Positions 8,652-16,259 of a stretch of DNA of 64,000 nt are shown piece after piece. The stretch is from WHSW01 sp963828755 (lineage in GTDB: Bacteria > Actinomycetota > Thermoleophilia > Solirubrobacterales > 70-9): positions 62,001 to 126,000 of the forward strand of contig CAWHFY010000003.1 of assembly GCA_963828755.1 (NCBI GenBank), in the 5' to 3' direction. The notes below the pieces were generated by a model. The model saw only the letters and a list, made by a program, of their open reading frames with translations. It did no database searches and had not been told where the DNA came from. The position numbers and the translations under genes were made by a program. Position 1 is the first letter of the stretch, and each line of letters opens with the position of its first letter.

Positions 8652-9511
8652 CGGCGTGGGGCGCTGACAGCGAGACGGGCACCCTTCGCCACGTCCTCCT
8701 CGGCCCGGCCGAGAACTTCCGCTGGTTGCCGACCAGCGCGATCTCGAAGGCGACCCTCGAGAGCGGCGCCAGCTTCGACTCGGAGCTCGCCCGCGCCCAG
8801 CATCGCGAGCTGGTCTCGATCTACGAGTCCGCGGGCGTCGTCGTCCACCAGCTCGAGCCCGATCCGGCGCTCCCCTACCAGTGCTTCGCGCGCGACTCGA
8901 GCGTGATGATCCCGGACGGCGCGGTCGTGACCCAGCTCAAGCAGCAGTGGCGTCGCGGCGAGTACGCGCCGGTGATCCGCTTCTACCAGGAGAACGAGAT
9001 CCCGATCTCGCGGATGATCAGCGCAGGCTCGATCGAGGGCGGCGACGTGACGATCGTCGAGCCCGGGGTGATGCTGATCGGCAACGGCGAGGAGCGGACC
9101 GAGATCCAGGCGGCGCGCCAGCTCGCCGGGTGGATGGAGGAGCTCGGCTGGGAGGTGCGGATCGAACCCATCCCCGGCCAGTTCGTCCACATCGACGTGC
9201 TCGTCTCGATCCTGGCGCCGAAGCTCGCCGCGGTCTGCGTCGAGTCGGCCTCGGGAGGGCTGACCCAGTGGCTGCGCGCCAGGGGCTTCGAGATCCTCGA
9301 GGTCTCGACCGCGGACGCGTTCGAGCTCGGCGTCAACGCGATCTCGCTCGGCGACGAGCGAGTGATCTCGACCGCGGGCTCGGCGAAGCTGAACGAGCAG
9401 ATGCGGGCGCTCGGGCTGACCGTCTTCGACCCCGACCTCTCGATGTTCACGAAGGGCGGCGGCGGGGCGCACTGCCTCGCCCAGGCGCTCGACCGCGACC
9501 TGGAGGGCTGA
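8648..9511 (+). CDS. Guanidino-group deiminase-like hydrolase (agmatine/dimethylarginine/arginine deiminase superfamily)
   Basis: A 287-residue protein of the guanidine-modifying superfamily (five-bladed alpha/beta propeller). Visible catalytic features are FARDSSVMI (substrate Asp), GSIEGGDVTI (EGGD), the His in GQFVHIDVLV, and the C-terminal nucleophilic Cys in KGGGGAHCLAQAL. The length is closer to dimethylarginine dimethylaminohydrolase than to classical agmatine deiminase (about 340-370). ATG 8648 overlaps the decarboxylase stop as ATGA, so the two are translationally coupled. In this operon the simplest reaction is agmatine to N-carbamoylputrescine plus ammonia. Arginine, dimethylarginine or another guanidine remain possible substrates. 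Confidence 0.78.
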   Translation: MTAWGADSETGTLRHVLLGPAENFRWLPTSAISKATLESGASFDSELARAQHRELVSIYESAGVVVHQLEPDPALPYQCFARDSSVMIPDGAVVTQLKQQWRRGEYAPVIRFYQENEIPISRMISAGSIEGGDVTIVEPGVMLIGNGEERTEIQAARQLAGWMEELGWEVRIEPIPGQFVHIDVLVSILAPKLAAVCVESASGGLTQWLRARGFEILEVSTADAFELGVNAISLGDERVISTAGSAKLNEQMRALGLTVFDPDLSMFTKGGGGAHCLAQALDRDLEG

Positions 9512-9514
9512 GCG

Positions 9515-10750
9515 ATGGCGGGCACCTCAACGATCGACTCCGCCCGGGTGATCGCGGAGCTGCGGGAGCTCGCCACGCGCACCGGCGACGACCGCGGCGC
9601 CCAGCGCCTTTGCTGGGGGCCGGGGTGGGTGCGGGCGCGTGGCTATCTGACCGAATTGCTGGCCGAGCTCGGGATCGAGCCCGAGACCGACGAGGCCGGC
9701 AACCTCTGGGCACGGCTCGAGGGGGCCGATCCCGAGGCGGATGCGGTCGTGGTCGGCTCGCACGTCGACTCGGTCCCCGACGGCGGCTGGCTCGACGGGG
9801 CGCTCGGGGTGTTCGCCGGGCTCGGCGTCCTGCGCGCATGGGCCGGCTCCGGGCCGCCGCGGCCGCTCGTGCTCGTCGACTGGGCGGACGAGGAGGGCGC
9901 CCGCTTCGGCCGCAGCCTCTTCGGCAGCTCGGCCTTCTCCGGGACCCTCGACCCGAAGGCGCTCGACGGGCTGCGCGACGCCGACGATCGCGGGATCGCC
10001 GAGGTGCTGGGCGAGCACGGGGTGGAGCTCGACCGCGCGACCGAGTCTGGCGCGCGGCGGGCGGGGCTCGGCTCGTACCTCGAGCTGCACATCGAGCAGG
10101 GTCCGCGGATGGAGCTCGAGGGCCTGCGCGCGGCGGCCGTCACCGGCTGCGCCGGGGTCGAGCGGCTGCGCTTCGGCTTCTCCGGGCAGGCCTCACACGC
10201 CGGGACGACGCCGATGGACGCGCGAGGCGACGCGGGCCTCGCCGCCGCTGAGGCGGCACTCGCGATCGAGCGAATCCCGGCCGCCGAGGGCGGGGTCGCG
10301 ACCACCGGCGAGTTGCGCCTCGAGCCGGGCATCCCGACGGCGGTCGCCGGCCGGGCGACGCTCGCCGTCGACCTGCGCAACCCCGACGCCGAGGCGCTGG
10401 CGCGGATGCTCGAGGCCGCCCGCGCCGCCTGCGCTGACGCCGCCTCAGGGCGCGGCTGCGAGCTCGACGAGCAGCCGGTCTGGAGGATCGAGCCAATCGC
10501 GTTCGACACCGGGCTCGTGTTCGCCGCCCGCGACGCGTGCGCCGAGGTGGCCGGCGAGCCGGCGAGCCTCTCGAGCGGCGCCCTGCACGACGCGGCCGAG
10601 GTCGCCCGGGTGCTGCCCGCGGTGATGGTCTTCGCCCCCTCGAAGGGCGGGATCAGCCACGCCCGCGAGGAGGACACCGACGAGGCCGACCTCGCGATCG
10701 CGATCGAGGCGTTCGCCGCGCTCGCGGCGCGCGCCCTGACCCGCGGCTGA
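9515..10750 (+). CDS. Zn-dependent M20 amidohydrolase (allantoate / N-carbamoyl-amino acid hydrolase family)
   Basis: A 411-residue enzyme of the HyuC/AllC/beta-ureidopropionase branch of M20. The metal-binding motifs are in order: GSHVDSVPDGGWLDGALG, DWADEEGARFGRSLFGS, ELHIEQGPRMELE, HAGTTPMDARGD (dimer-domain His) and the last metal His in SSGALHDAAEV. Two-metal hydrolysis of a carbamoyl or ureido group releases CO2 and ammonia. The gene begins three bases after the deiminase stop, so it belongs to the same operon. Here it could act as an N-carbamoylputrescine amidohydrolase and complete an arginine to putrescine route usually finished by a nitrilase-family enzyme. Allantoate or N-carbamoyl-amino acid hydrolysis is the alternative. 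Confidence 0.82.
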   Translation: MAGTSTIDSARVIAELRELATRTGDDRGAQRLCWGPGWVRARGYLTELLAELGIEPETDEAGNLWARLEGADPEADAVVVGSHVDSVPDGGWLDGALGVFAGLGVLRAWAGSGPPRPLVLVDWADEEGARFGRSLFGSSAFSGTLDPKALDGLRDADDRGIAEVLGEHGVELDRATESGARRAGLGSYLELHIEQGPRMELEGLRAAAVTGCAGVERLRFGFSGQASHAGTTPMDARGDAGLAAAEAALAIERIPAAEGGVATTGELRLEPGIPTAVAGRATLAVDLRNPDAEALARMLEAARAACADAASGRGCELDEQPVWRIEPIAFDTGLVFAARDACAEVAGEPASLSSGALHDAAEVARVLPAVMVFAPSKGGISHAREEDTDEADLAIAIEAFAALAARALTRG

Positions 10751-10795
10751 CCCGCCGCCGCACCGGCCGCGACCGCCGCGCCGCCACCGCCGCGC

Positions 10796-10846
10796 CGCCG
10801 AGATTCATCCTGACCACCTCTGAGGTGGTTGAGGTGAAAGTCGGCG
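10796..10846. repeat. 51-nt imperfect palindrome, copy 2
   Basis: The second copy of the element at 270-320, in inverted orientation. It shows the same length, the same CGCCGA and TCGGCG ends, and arms TTCATCCTGACCACC and GGTGGTTGAGGTGAA around a CTCTGA centre. It lies in the 181-base gap between the amidohydrolase stop and the reductase start, just downstream of a gene as copy 1 does. Both could fold as long RNA hairpins. No transposase or target duplication is visible. Confidence 0.6.
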
Positions 10847-10855
10847 TGAGGGGGC

Positions 10856-10878
10856 TTACACGGAACGGATCCGTGTAA
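10856..10878. promoter_or_regulatory. TetR/AcrR-type operator palindrome
   Basis: The arms TTACACGGA (10856-10864) and TCCGTGTAA (10870-10878) are perfect reverse complements around a 5-base spacer, and ACGGATCCGT forms a palindrome inside. TTACA...TGTAA half-sites are typical of TetR-family operators. The site is 53 bases upstream of the reductase start at 10932, a position suited to repression of that gene. No TetR gene is present in the window, so the regulator would act from elsewhere. Confidence 0.5.
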
Positions 10879-10931
10879 CGGACACGGGGCGAGGACGACT
10901 ACCGCATCGATCCCCAACCGAAGGAGCGCCC

Positions 10932-11693
10932 GTGAGCGATCGAGACGTCCTCAGCCCGAAGCAGGCGGAGCTGTGCGAGACCAGCACCACCGACTACTCG
11001 GACCTCAAGGCGATGTTCATCAACTGCACCCTCAAGCGCAGCCCCGAGGTCTCCAACACGCAGGGCCTGATGGACATCTCGATCGAGATCATGCGGCGCA
11101 ACGGGGTCGAGGTCGAGAACATCCGCGCGATCGACCACCAGATCGCCACGGGCGTCTGGCCCGACATGACCGAGCACGGCTGGGACGCCGACGAGTGGCC
11201 CGCGATCTTCGGGCGGGTGATGGCCGCCGACATCCTGGTGCTCGGGATGTCGATCTGGCTCGGGGAGAAGTCCTCGGTCGCGACGCAGATCGTCGAGCGC
11301 CTCTACGGCAACTCCCACCTGCTCAACGACGCGGGCCAGTACGCGTACTACGGCCGCGTCGGCGGCTGCCTGGTGACCGGCAACGAGGACGGCGTCAAGC
11401 ACTGCGCGATGAACACGCTCTACTCGCTCCAGCACCTCGGTTACACGATCCCGCCGCAGGCGGACTCGGGCTGGATCGGCGAGGCCGGGCCCGGCCCCTC
11501 CTACCTCGACGAGGGCTCCGGCGGCCCCGAGAACGACTTCACCAACCGCAACACCACGTTCGCGACCTGGAACATGCTGCACCTGGCGCGGATGCTCAAG
11601 GACGCCGGCGGGATCCCGACCCACGGCAACAGCCGCAAGGACTGGGACGCGGGGTGCAGGTTCGACTTCGCGAACCCGGAGCACCGGGCCTAG
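10932..11693 (+). CDS. NADPH-dependent FMN reductase / flavodoxin-fold oxidoreductase
   Basis: A 253-residue protein with the flavodoxin-like fold of NAD(P)H-dependent FMN reductases. AMFINCTLKRSPEVSNTQ is the first strand and phosphate-binding loop, ADILVLGMSIWLGEKSS is the second flavin loop, and YYGRVGGCLVTGNEDG is the third strand region. The start is GTG 10932, with AAGGAG placed 6 bases upstream. It probably reduces free or bound flavin or a quinone-like substrate in the cytoplasm. The operator-like palindrome upstream suggests induction by a small molecule, as is common for such reductases. The natural substrate is unknown. Confidence 0.82.
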   Translation: MSDRDVLSPKQAELCETSTTDYSDLKAMFINCTLKRSPEVSNTQGLMDISIEIMRRNGVEVENIRAIDHQIATGVWPDMTEHGWDADEWPAIFGRVMAADILVLGMSIWLGEKSSVATQIVERLYGNSHLLNDAGQYAYYGRVGGCLVTGNEDGVKHCAMNTLYSLQHLGYTIPPQADSGWIGEAGPGPSYLDEGSGGPENDFTNRNTTFATWNMLHLARMLKDAGGIPTHGNSRKDWDAGCRFDFANPEHRA

Positions 11694-11746
11694 GTCGCCG
11701 CTCACCGCTCGCCGCCGCGTCGAAGGAGGGTCGATAGGTTTTCGAC

Positions 11747-12811
11747 ATGAGCGCCACCTACGACCGTCTCGCCCAACTGCCGATCACGATCGAGTCCTAC
11801 GAGCTCAGCGGCCACGACCGCGAGTTCGGGGCCTTCACTCGCCCGTCCACCGTCGTCCACCTGCGCGGCGACGGCCAGGAGGGGATCGGTGAGGACGTCG
11901 TCTACGACGTGCTCGACCACATCGCCAACCGCGACGCCGGGCCGGTGCTCGACCTCGCGGGCCCGGCGACTCTCGGCGAGGCCTGCGCGCGGCTCGGCGA
12001 GCTCGACCTGTTCCCGGGCGCGCCGCCGGAGCGCGAATCGTCGCGCCACTACCGGCGCTGGGCGTACGAGTCGGCGGCGCTCGACCTCGCGCTGCGCCAG
12101 AACGGGGTCTCGCTCTGGGAGGCCGTCGAGCGCGACCCGCAGCCGCTGCGCTTCGTCTGCTCGACCCGCCTCTCGAGCTTCGACGGCGACGCCAAGTCGT
12201 CCACCGAGCAGATCCGCAACCGCCTCGCCCGCTACCCGGACCTGGAGTTCAAGCTCGACCCCGAGAACGACTGGGACGCGGCGCTGATCGACGAGATCGC
12301 CGCGCTCGCCCCCGTCCGGGTGCTGGACCTCAAGGGCATGTACTCGGGCACCCCGGTTGACGTCGACACCGACCCCGAGCTCTACCGAGCGGTCGCCGAG
12401 AAGTTCCCGGACGCCTACCTCGAGGACCCCGACATCAACGACGACACCCGTGAGGTGCTGGCGCCCCACGACGACCGGATCACCTGGGACGCGCCGCTCG
12501 AGTCGCTGGCCGACGTCCAGGAGCGCGCCCGCAAGGCGATCAACTCGAAGCCGTCGCGATTCGGCTCGCTCGAGGAGCTGCTCTCCATCTACGAGCACTG
12601 CGACGCGAACGGCATCGCGATCTACGGCGGCGGCCAGGGCGAGCTCATGTGCGGGCGCGGCCAGATCCAGTACCTGGCCTCGCTGTTTCACGCCAACACC
12701 CCCAACGACGTCGCTCCGTCCGGCTACAACGACCCGGCCGTGCCGAAGGGAATGCCGACCAGCCCGATGGACCCGTCGCAGTCCGAGACCGGCTTCCGCT
12801 GGGCGGAGTAG
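11747..12811 (+). CDS. Enolase-superfamily protein (mandelate racemase / muconate lactonizing-like)
   Basis: A 354-residue protein with an N-terminal capping domain and a C-terminal barrel of the enolase superfamily. Barrel landmarks include LEFKLDPENDWD (KxD-like), RVLDLKGMYSG, AYLEDPDIND, and the late NSKPSRFGSLEELLSIYEHC followed by IAIYGGGQGELMCGRGQI. Some canonical metal ligands are arranged unusually, so it may be a divergent branch. Proton abstraction alpha to a carboxylate is the superfamily chemistry; the substrate is not predictable. The gene is followed 13 bases later by a ferritin gene on the same strand. Confidence 0.7.
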   Translation: MSATYDRLAQLPITIESYELSGHDREFGAFTRPSTVVHLRGDGQEGIGEDVVYDVLDHIANRDAGPVLDLAGPATLGEACARLGELDLFPGAPPERESSRHYRRWAYESAALDLALRQNGVSLWEAVERDPQPLRFVCSTRLSSFDGDAKSSTEQIRNRLARYPDLEFKLDPENDWDAALIDEIAALAPVRVLDLKGMYSGTPVDVDTDPELYRAVAEKFPDAYLEDPDINDDTREVLAPHDDRITWDAPLESLADVQERARKAINSKPSRFGSLEELLSIYEHCDANGIAIYGGGQGELMCGRGQIQYLASLFHANTPNDVAPSGYNDPAVPKGMPTSPMDPSQSETGFRWAE

Positions 12812-12824
12812 TAGGTTCGCTGCG

Positions 12825-13358
12825 ATGGCCAAGAAGAAAATGACGTTCGCCGACGCGCTCAACGACCAGATCGCGAACGAGTTCGCGGCCGCGATGCAGT
12901 ACATCGGGATCGCGGTTCACTACGACTCCGAGACGCTGCCGCGGCTCGCGTCGTTCTTCTATCGCCAGGCGCTCGAGGAGCGCAGCCACGCGATGATGAT
13001 GGTCCAGTACCTGCTCGACGTCGACGAGCCCGTGCAGATCCCCGGGATCGCCGACCAGCAGTCGAAGTTCGACGACGACGTCAGCCCGGTGCGGATGGCG
13101 CTGGCGCAGGAGCAGCGGGTCGGCGAGGAGATCTACAAGCTGTTCGAGCTCGCGCGGGAGACCAAGGACTTCCGCGCCGAGCAGTTCATGCAGTGGTTCG
13201 TCAAGGAGCAGGTCGAGGAGGTCTCGTTGATGACCGACCTGCTCAACGTGGTCGAGCGCTCGGGCGACAACCTGCTGCTGGTCGAGGACTTCATCGCCCG
13301 CGAGGCGCTCGGCGAGGGCGGCGAGACCGACGCCCCGCCCGAGGCCGGCGGCGGCTGA
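12825..13358 (+). CDS. Ferritin (FtnA-type)
   Basis: A 177-residue four-helix ferritin. The di-iron ferroxidase ligands are visible: NEFAAAMQYIGI (first Glu), EERSHAMMM (Glu and His), a Glu in LAQEQRVGEEI, and the Gln/Glu region EQFMQWFVKEQVEE. It would oxidise Fe(II) and store Fe(III) in a 24-subunit shell in the cytoplasm, and has no export signal, unlike the ferritin-like proteins at 47.9-49.3 kb. No haem-ligand Met of the bacterioferritin type is obvious. The last 15 residues are acidic and glycine-rich. ATG 12825 follows closely after the enolase-superfamily gene, possibly in one transcript. Confidence 0.88.
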   Translation: MAKKKMTFADALNDQIANEFAAAMQYIGIAVHYDSETLPRLASFFYRQALEERSHAMMMVQYLLDVDEPVQIPGIADQQSKFDDDVSPVRMALAQEQRVGEEIYKLFELARETKDFRAEQFMQWFVKEQVEEVSLMTDLLNVVERSGDNLLLVEDFIAREALGEGGETDAPPEAGGG

Positions 13359-13392
13359 GCCGCACGCCGCGCCGCGTAATCGGGTCCCGAGC

Positions 13393-14427
13393 TCAGACGA
13401 CGCCGTGCGTGCGCAGGCTGGTGGCCGTCTCGGCGATCGAGTCGTCGAGCGGTCGCGGGCTCCAGCCCAGTAGCTCGCGGGCCCGCTCGTTCGAGTACTC
13501 GGCGCGCCGGCCGAGATCGCTGGTGATCGAGCGAACGCTCGAGTCGAAGAGCCCCATGGCCTTGACCAGCAGGTCGGGGGCGACGCGGCTCGGCACCTTT
13601 CCGGCGTCCGCTCCGAGCCGCTCGCGCAGCACATCGGCGACGTCGGACACCCACATGAACCGGTCGGTCGCGATGAAGCGCTTGCCCCCGGCCGCGGGGT
13701 CGGTCATCGCGCGGATCTCGAGGTCCGCGACGTCCCGCACGTCGACGAACGAGAAGCCGAGCCGCGGCATCGCCGGCATCCCCTTCATCAGCCGCTCGAT
13801 CAGCTGCAGGGAGAACGAGCGGTCGTCGCTGAGCACCGGGCCGATGATCGCCCCGGGGTTCACGGTCGCGAGCCTCTCCTCCGCCCCCTCGTCGCGGACA
13901 AACTGCCAAGCCGCGCGCTCGGCGATCGCCTTCGACCGCGTGTACGGGGTCAGCGAGGCGTCGTCCCCGTCGGTCCAGTCCGCCTCCGTGTAGGTCGAGC
14001 CGTTGCTGGGCGGGCCGCCGCCCCTGACGGCGGCGACGGACGAGGTCATCACGATCCGCTCGACGCCGGCGTCCAAGCTCGCCCGCAGGACGCGCAACGA
14101 ACCGTCGCGGGCGGGGACGATGAGCTCGTCCGGGTCCTTCGGCTGTGCCGGCGGGAACGGCGAGGCGACATGGAGGACGTAGGTGCAGCCGGCGACGGCC
14201 TCGGGCCACCCGGCGTCGTCGCTCAGATCGGCGGCGACGACCGAGAGCCGGCCGTCCGCCTCAGCCCCCGCCGCCGCCACCGCCGCACGGACGTCGCCCT
14301 CGCGGGCGGGGTCGCGGACGGTCGTGCGCACCGAGTAACCGCGGTCGAGCAGCTGCGCGATGCACCAGCCGCCGAGGTAGCCGGTCCCGCCGGTGACGAG
14401 GACGGTCTGATTCGCGGCGTTGCTCAC
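13393..14427 (-). CDS. NAD(P)-dependent epimerase/reductase (dihydroflavonol-4-reductase / cinnamoyl-CoA reductase-like)
   Basis: A 344-residue extended short-chain dehydrogenase. The N-terminal VLVTGGTGYLGGWC binds NAD(P), VLHVASPFP is the strand-4 loop, and MTSSVAAVRGG plus TPYTRSKAIAER give the Ser and Y-x-x-x-K of the active site. NPGAIIGPVLSDD and FSFVDVRDVADL are typical of the dihydroflavonol-4-reductase-like subgroup. It probably reduces a ketone or aldehyde with NADPH. The physiological substrate is unknown. It is convergent with the ferritin gene and divergent from the beta-propeller gene. Confidence 0.88.
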   Translation of the reverse strand: MSNAANQTVLVTGGTGYLGGWCIAQLLDRGYSVRTTVRDPAREGDVRAAVAAAGAEADGRLSVVAADLSDDAGWPEAVAGCTYVLHVASPFPPAQPKDPDELIVPARDGSLRVLRASLDAGVERIVMTSSVAAVRGGGPPSNGSTYTEADWTDGDDASLTPYTRSKAIAERAAWQFVRDEGAEERLATVNPGAIIGPVLSDDRSFSLQLIERLMKGMPAMPRLGFSFVDVRDVADLEIRAMTDPAAGGKRFIATDRFMWVSDVADVLRERLGADAGKVPSRVAPDLLVKAMGLFDSSVRSITSDLGRRAEYSNERARELLGWSPRPLDDSIAETATSLRTHGVV

Positions 14428-14560
14428 ACGGCCAATCTAGTCCGCCGCCGCCGAGCGCGCGGCGCAGACCCGCGGCTCCAGGTGCCGCCGGAGGGCGGAT
14501 CCGCCCGACCTCCGGCCGGCGGGAGTTGACGTCTGCCGCGCATTCCGCAACGATCATCGG

Positions 14561-16201
14561 GTGCTGCTCACCCGCAGCCGGCGAGTAAGAACGTCCGTCC
14601 TGGTCGGAGCGCTCGCGATGCTTACCGTTGCGCTCGCCGTAGGGATCGCCTCGGCCGTCACCGGGCAGTTGACCTTGCGAGCCTGCTTTGCCGATACGGC
14701 GGCGGCCGGCTGCTCGGTGCCCGCGGTGGCGGCGCTCGACGGGGCACATGGTGTCGCGACGAGCGCCGACAACAAGTCCGTCTACGTGACTTCTCAGGGC
14801 GACAACTCGATCTCCCACTTCAGCCGCGACCCGGCGACCGGCAGCCTGAGCTTTCAGGGCTGCGTCGCCGTTTCGGGGACGACGGGCTGCTCTGCACCCG
14901 CGCAGGCCTCGCTCAACGGCCCGACCGGAGTCGCCGTGAGCCCGGACAACAAGTCGGTCTACGTGGCTTCGCGCTTCGCCGGCTCGATCACTCACTTCAG
15001 CCGCGACCCGGCGACCGGCAGCCTGAGCTTTCAAGGCTGCTTCGCCGATACGGCGGTGGCCGGTTGCGCGGTGCCCGCACAGGCGGCGCTCGACCAAGCG
15101 ATCGATGTCGCGGTCAGCCCGGACAACAAGTCCGTCTACGTCGCGTCCCTAAATGACGATTCGATCTCCCACTTCAGTCGCGACCCGACCACGGGCAACC
15201 TGAGCTTTCAGGGCTGCTTCGCCGATACTGCCGCGGCCGGTTGCGCGGTGCCCGCGCAGGCGGCGCTCGACGAGGCGTACGACGTCGTGGTGAGCGGCGA
15301 CGGTGGCTCGGTCTACGCCGCTTCACACGCCGACGACTCGATCTCCAGCTTCACTCGCGACCCGACCACGGGCAACCTGAGCTTTCAGGGCTGCTTCGCC
15401 GATACGGCGGCGGCCGGTTGCGCGGTGCCCGCACAGGCGGCGCTCGACGGCGCGCAGGCGGTGGCGGTGAGCGGCGACGAGACGTCCGTTTACGTCGTCT
15501 CAGAGAACGACAGCTCGGTCTCGGCGTTCGCGCGCGACCCGACCAACGGCAACCTGAGCTTTCAGGGATGTAGCGCCGATACTGCCGCGGCCGGTTGTGC
15601 GGTGCCCGCAACGGCTGCCCTGAGCGTCGCCCAGGGAGTGGCGGTGAGCCCGGACAGCAGGTCGGTTTACGTTGCCGCACTCGAAGACTCGATCTCCAGC
15701 TTCACCCGCGACCCGACCACGGGCAACCTGAGCTTTCAGGGCTGCTTCGCCGATACGGCGGCGGCCGGTTGCGCGGTGCCCGCGCAGGCGGCGCTCGACG
15801 ATCCGATCGACGCCGCGGTGAGCGCCGACGGCACGTCCGTCTACGTCGTTTCTCGGCTCGACGATTCGCTGACGGACTTTGCCCGCGAGGTCCCGCCGCC
15901 GAGCTCGACGACGCCCGGCAAATGCCGCGGACAGACGGCGACCCTGACCGGCACCACCGGCAACGATGTGATCGAGGGGACCGCCACGCGCGATGTGATC
16001 GCCGGACTGAATGGCAACGACCGCGTCCGGGGGCGAGGTGGTAAGGACCTGATCTGTGGGGCGGGCGGCAAGGACAGGTTGAGCGGCGGCGGGAGCGCCG
16101 ATTCGCTGATCGGGGGAAACGGCAAGGACACGCTGATCGGCGGCGGCGGCAGCGACAAGTGCAAGGGAGGCGCAGGCAAGGACACGGTCAGCGGCTGCTA
16201 G
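14561..16201 (+). CDS. Secreted seven-repeat beta-propeller protein with RTX-like C-terminal tail
   Basis: A 546-residue exported protein. Residues 10-33 form a signal sequence (LVGALAMLTVALAVGIASA). Residues 39-450 contain seven near-identical repeats of 58-59 residues, each with CFADTAAAGCAVPAQAALD and SVYVAS...SISHFSRDP. The motif resembles lactonase/YncE-type propeller blades with an added Cys pair per blade. Residues 455-546 are glycine- and aspartate-rich (TGNDVIEGTATRDVIAG, GGNGKDTLIGGGG), like Ca2+-binding RTX repeats, and contain three Cys. It is probably an extracellular or wall-associated Ca2+-stabilised protein of unknown ligand. The start is GTG 14561; no strong ribosome-binding site is visible. 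Confidence 0.8.
   Translation: MLLTRSRRVRTSVLVGALAMLTVALAVGIASAVTGQLTLRACFADTAAAGCSVPAVAALDGAHGVATSADNKSVYVTSQGDNSISHFSRDPATGSLSFQGCVAVSGTTGCSAPAQASLNGPTGVAVSPDNKSVYVASRFAGSITHFSRDPATGSLSFQGCFADTAVAGCAVPAQAALDQAIDVAVSPDNKSVYVASLNDDSISHFSRDPTTGNLSFQGCFADTAAAGCAVPAQAALDEAYDVVVSGDGGSVYAASHADDSISSFTRDPTTGNLSFQGCFADTAAAGCAVPAQAALDGAQAVAVSGDETSVYVVSENDSSVSAFARDPTNGNLSFQGCSADTAAAGCAVPATAALSVAQGVAVSPDSRSVYVAALEDSISSFTRDPTTGNLSFQGCFADTAAAGCAVPAQAALDDPIDAAVSADGTSVYVVSRLDDSLTDFAREVPPPSSTTPGKCRGQTATLTGTTGNDVIEGTATRDVIAGLNGNDRVRGRGGKDLICGAGGKDRLSGGGSADSLIGGNGKDTLIGGGGSDKCKGGAGKDTVSGC
14675..15905 (+). repeat. Seven coding repeats of about 177 bp (propeller blades)
   Basis: The units are highly similar at the DNA level, for example the recurring GACCACGGGCAACCTGAGC and GGCTGCTTCGCCGATAC blocks. 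Units 3 to 7 are most alike, which points to recent duplication or gene conversion. Such a block can contract or expand and can confuse assembly. Confidence 0.85.
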
Positions 16202-16259
16202 ACGAGTCGGGAGGCTTAACGAATCGGCGCCCACCTAGGTGGCCCGGCCCGGCGCGCGC

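Noticed and set aside
14675..15905. Regularly spaced repeats that might suggest a CRISPR array
   Set aside because: The period is about 177 bp, the repeats are fully coding in one frame and give a coherent protein; no 28-37 bp repeat/spacer pattern or cas gene exists.
16231..16242. Perfect 12-mer palindrome CCACCTAGGTGG between convergent genes
   Set aside because: Too short for a terminator stem and likely by chance in this base composition; no partner site found nearby.
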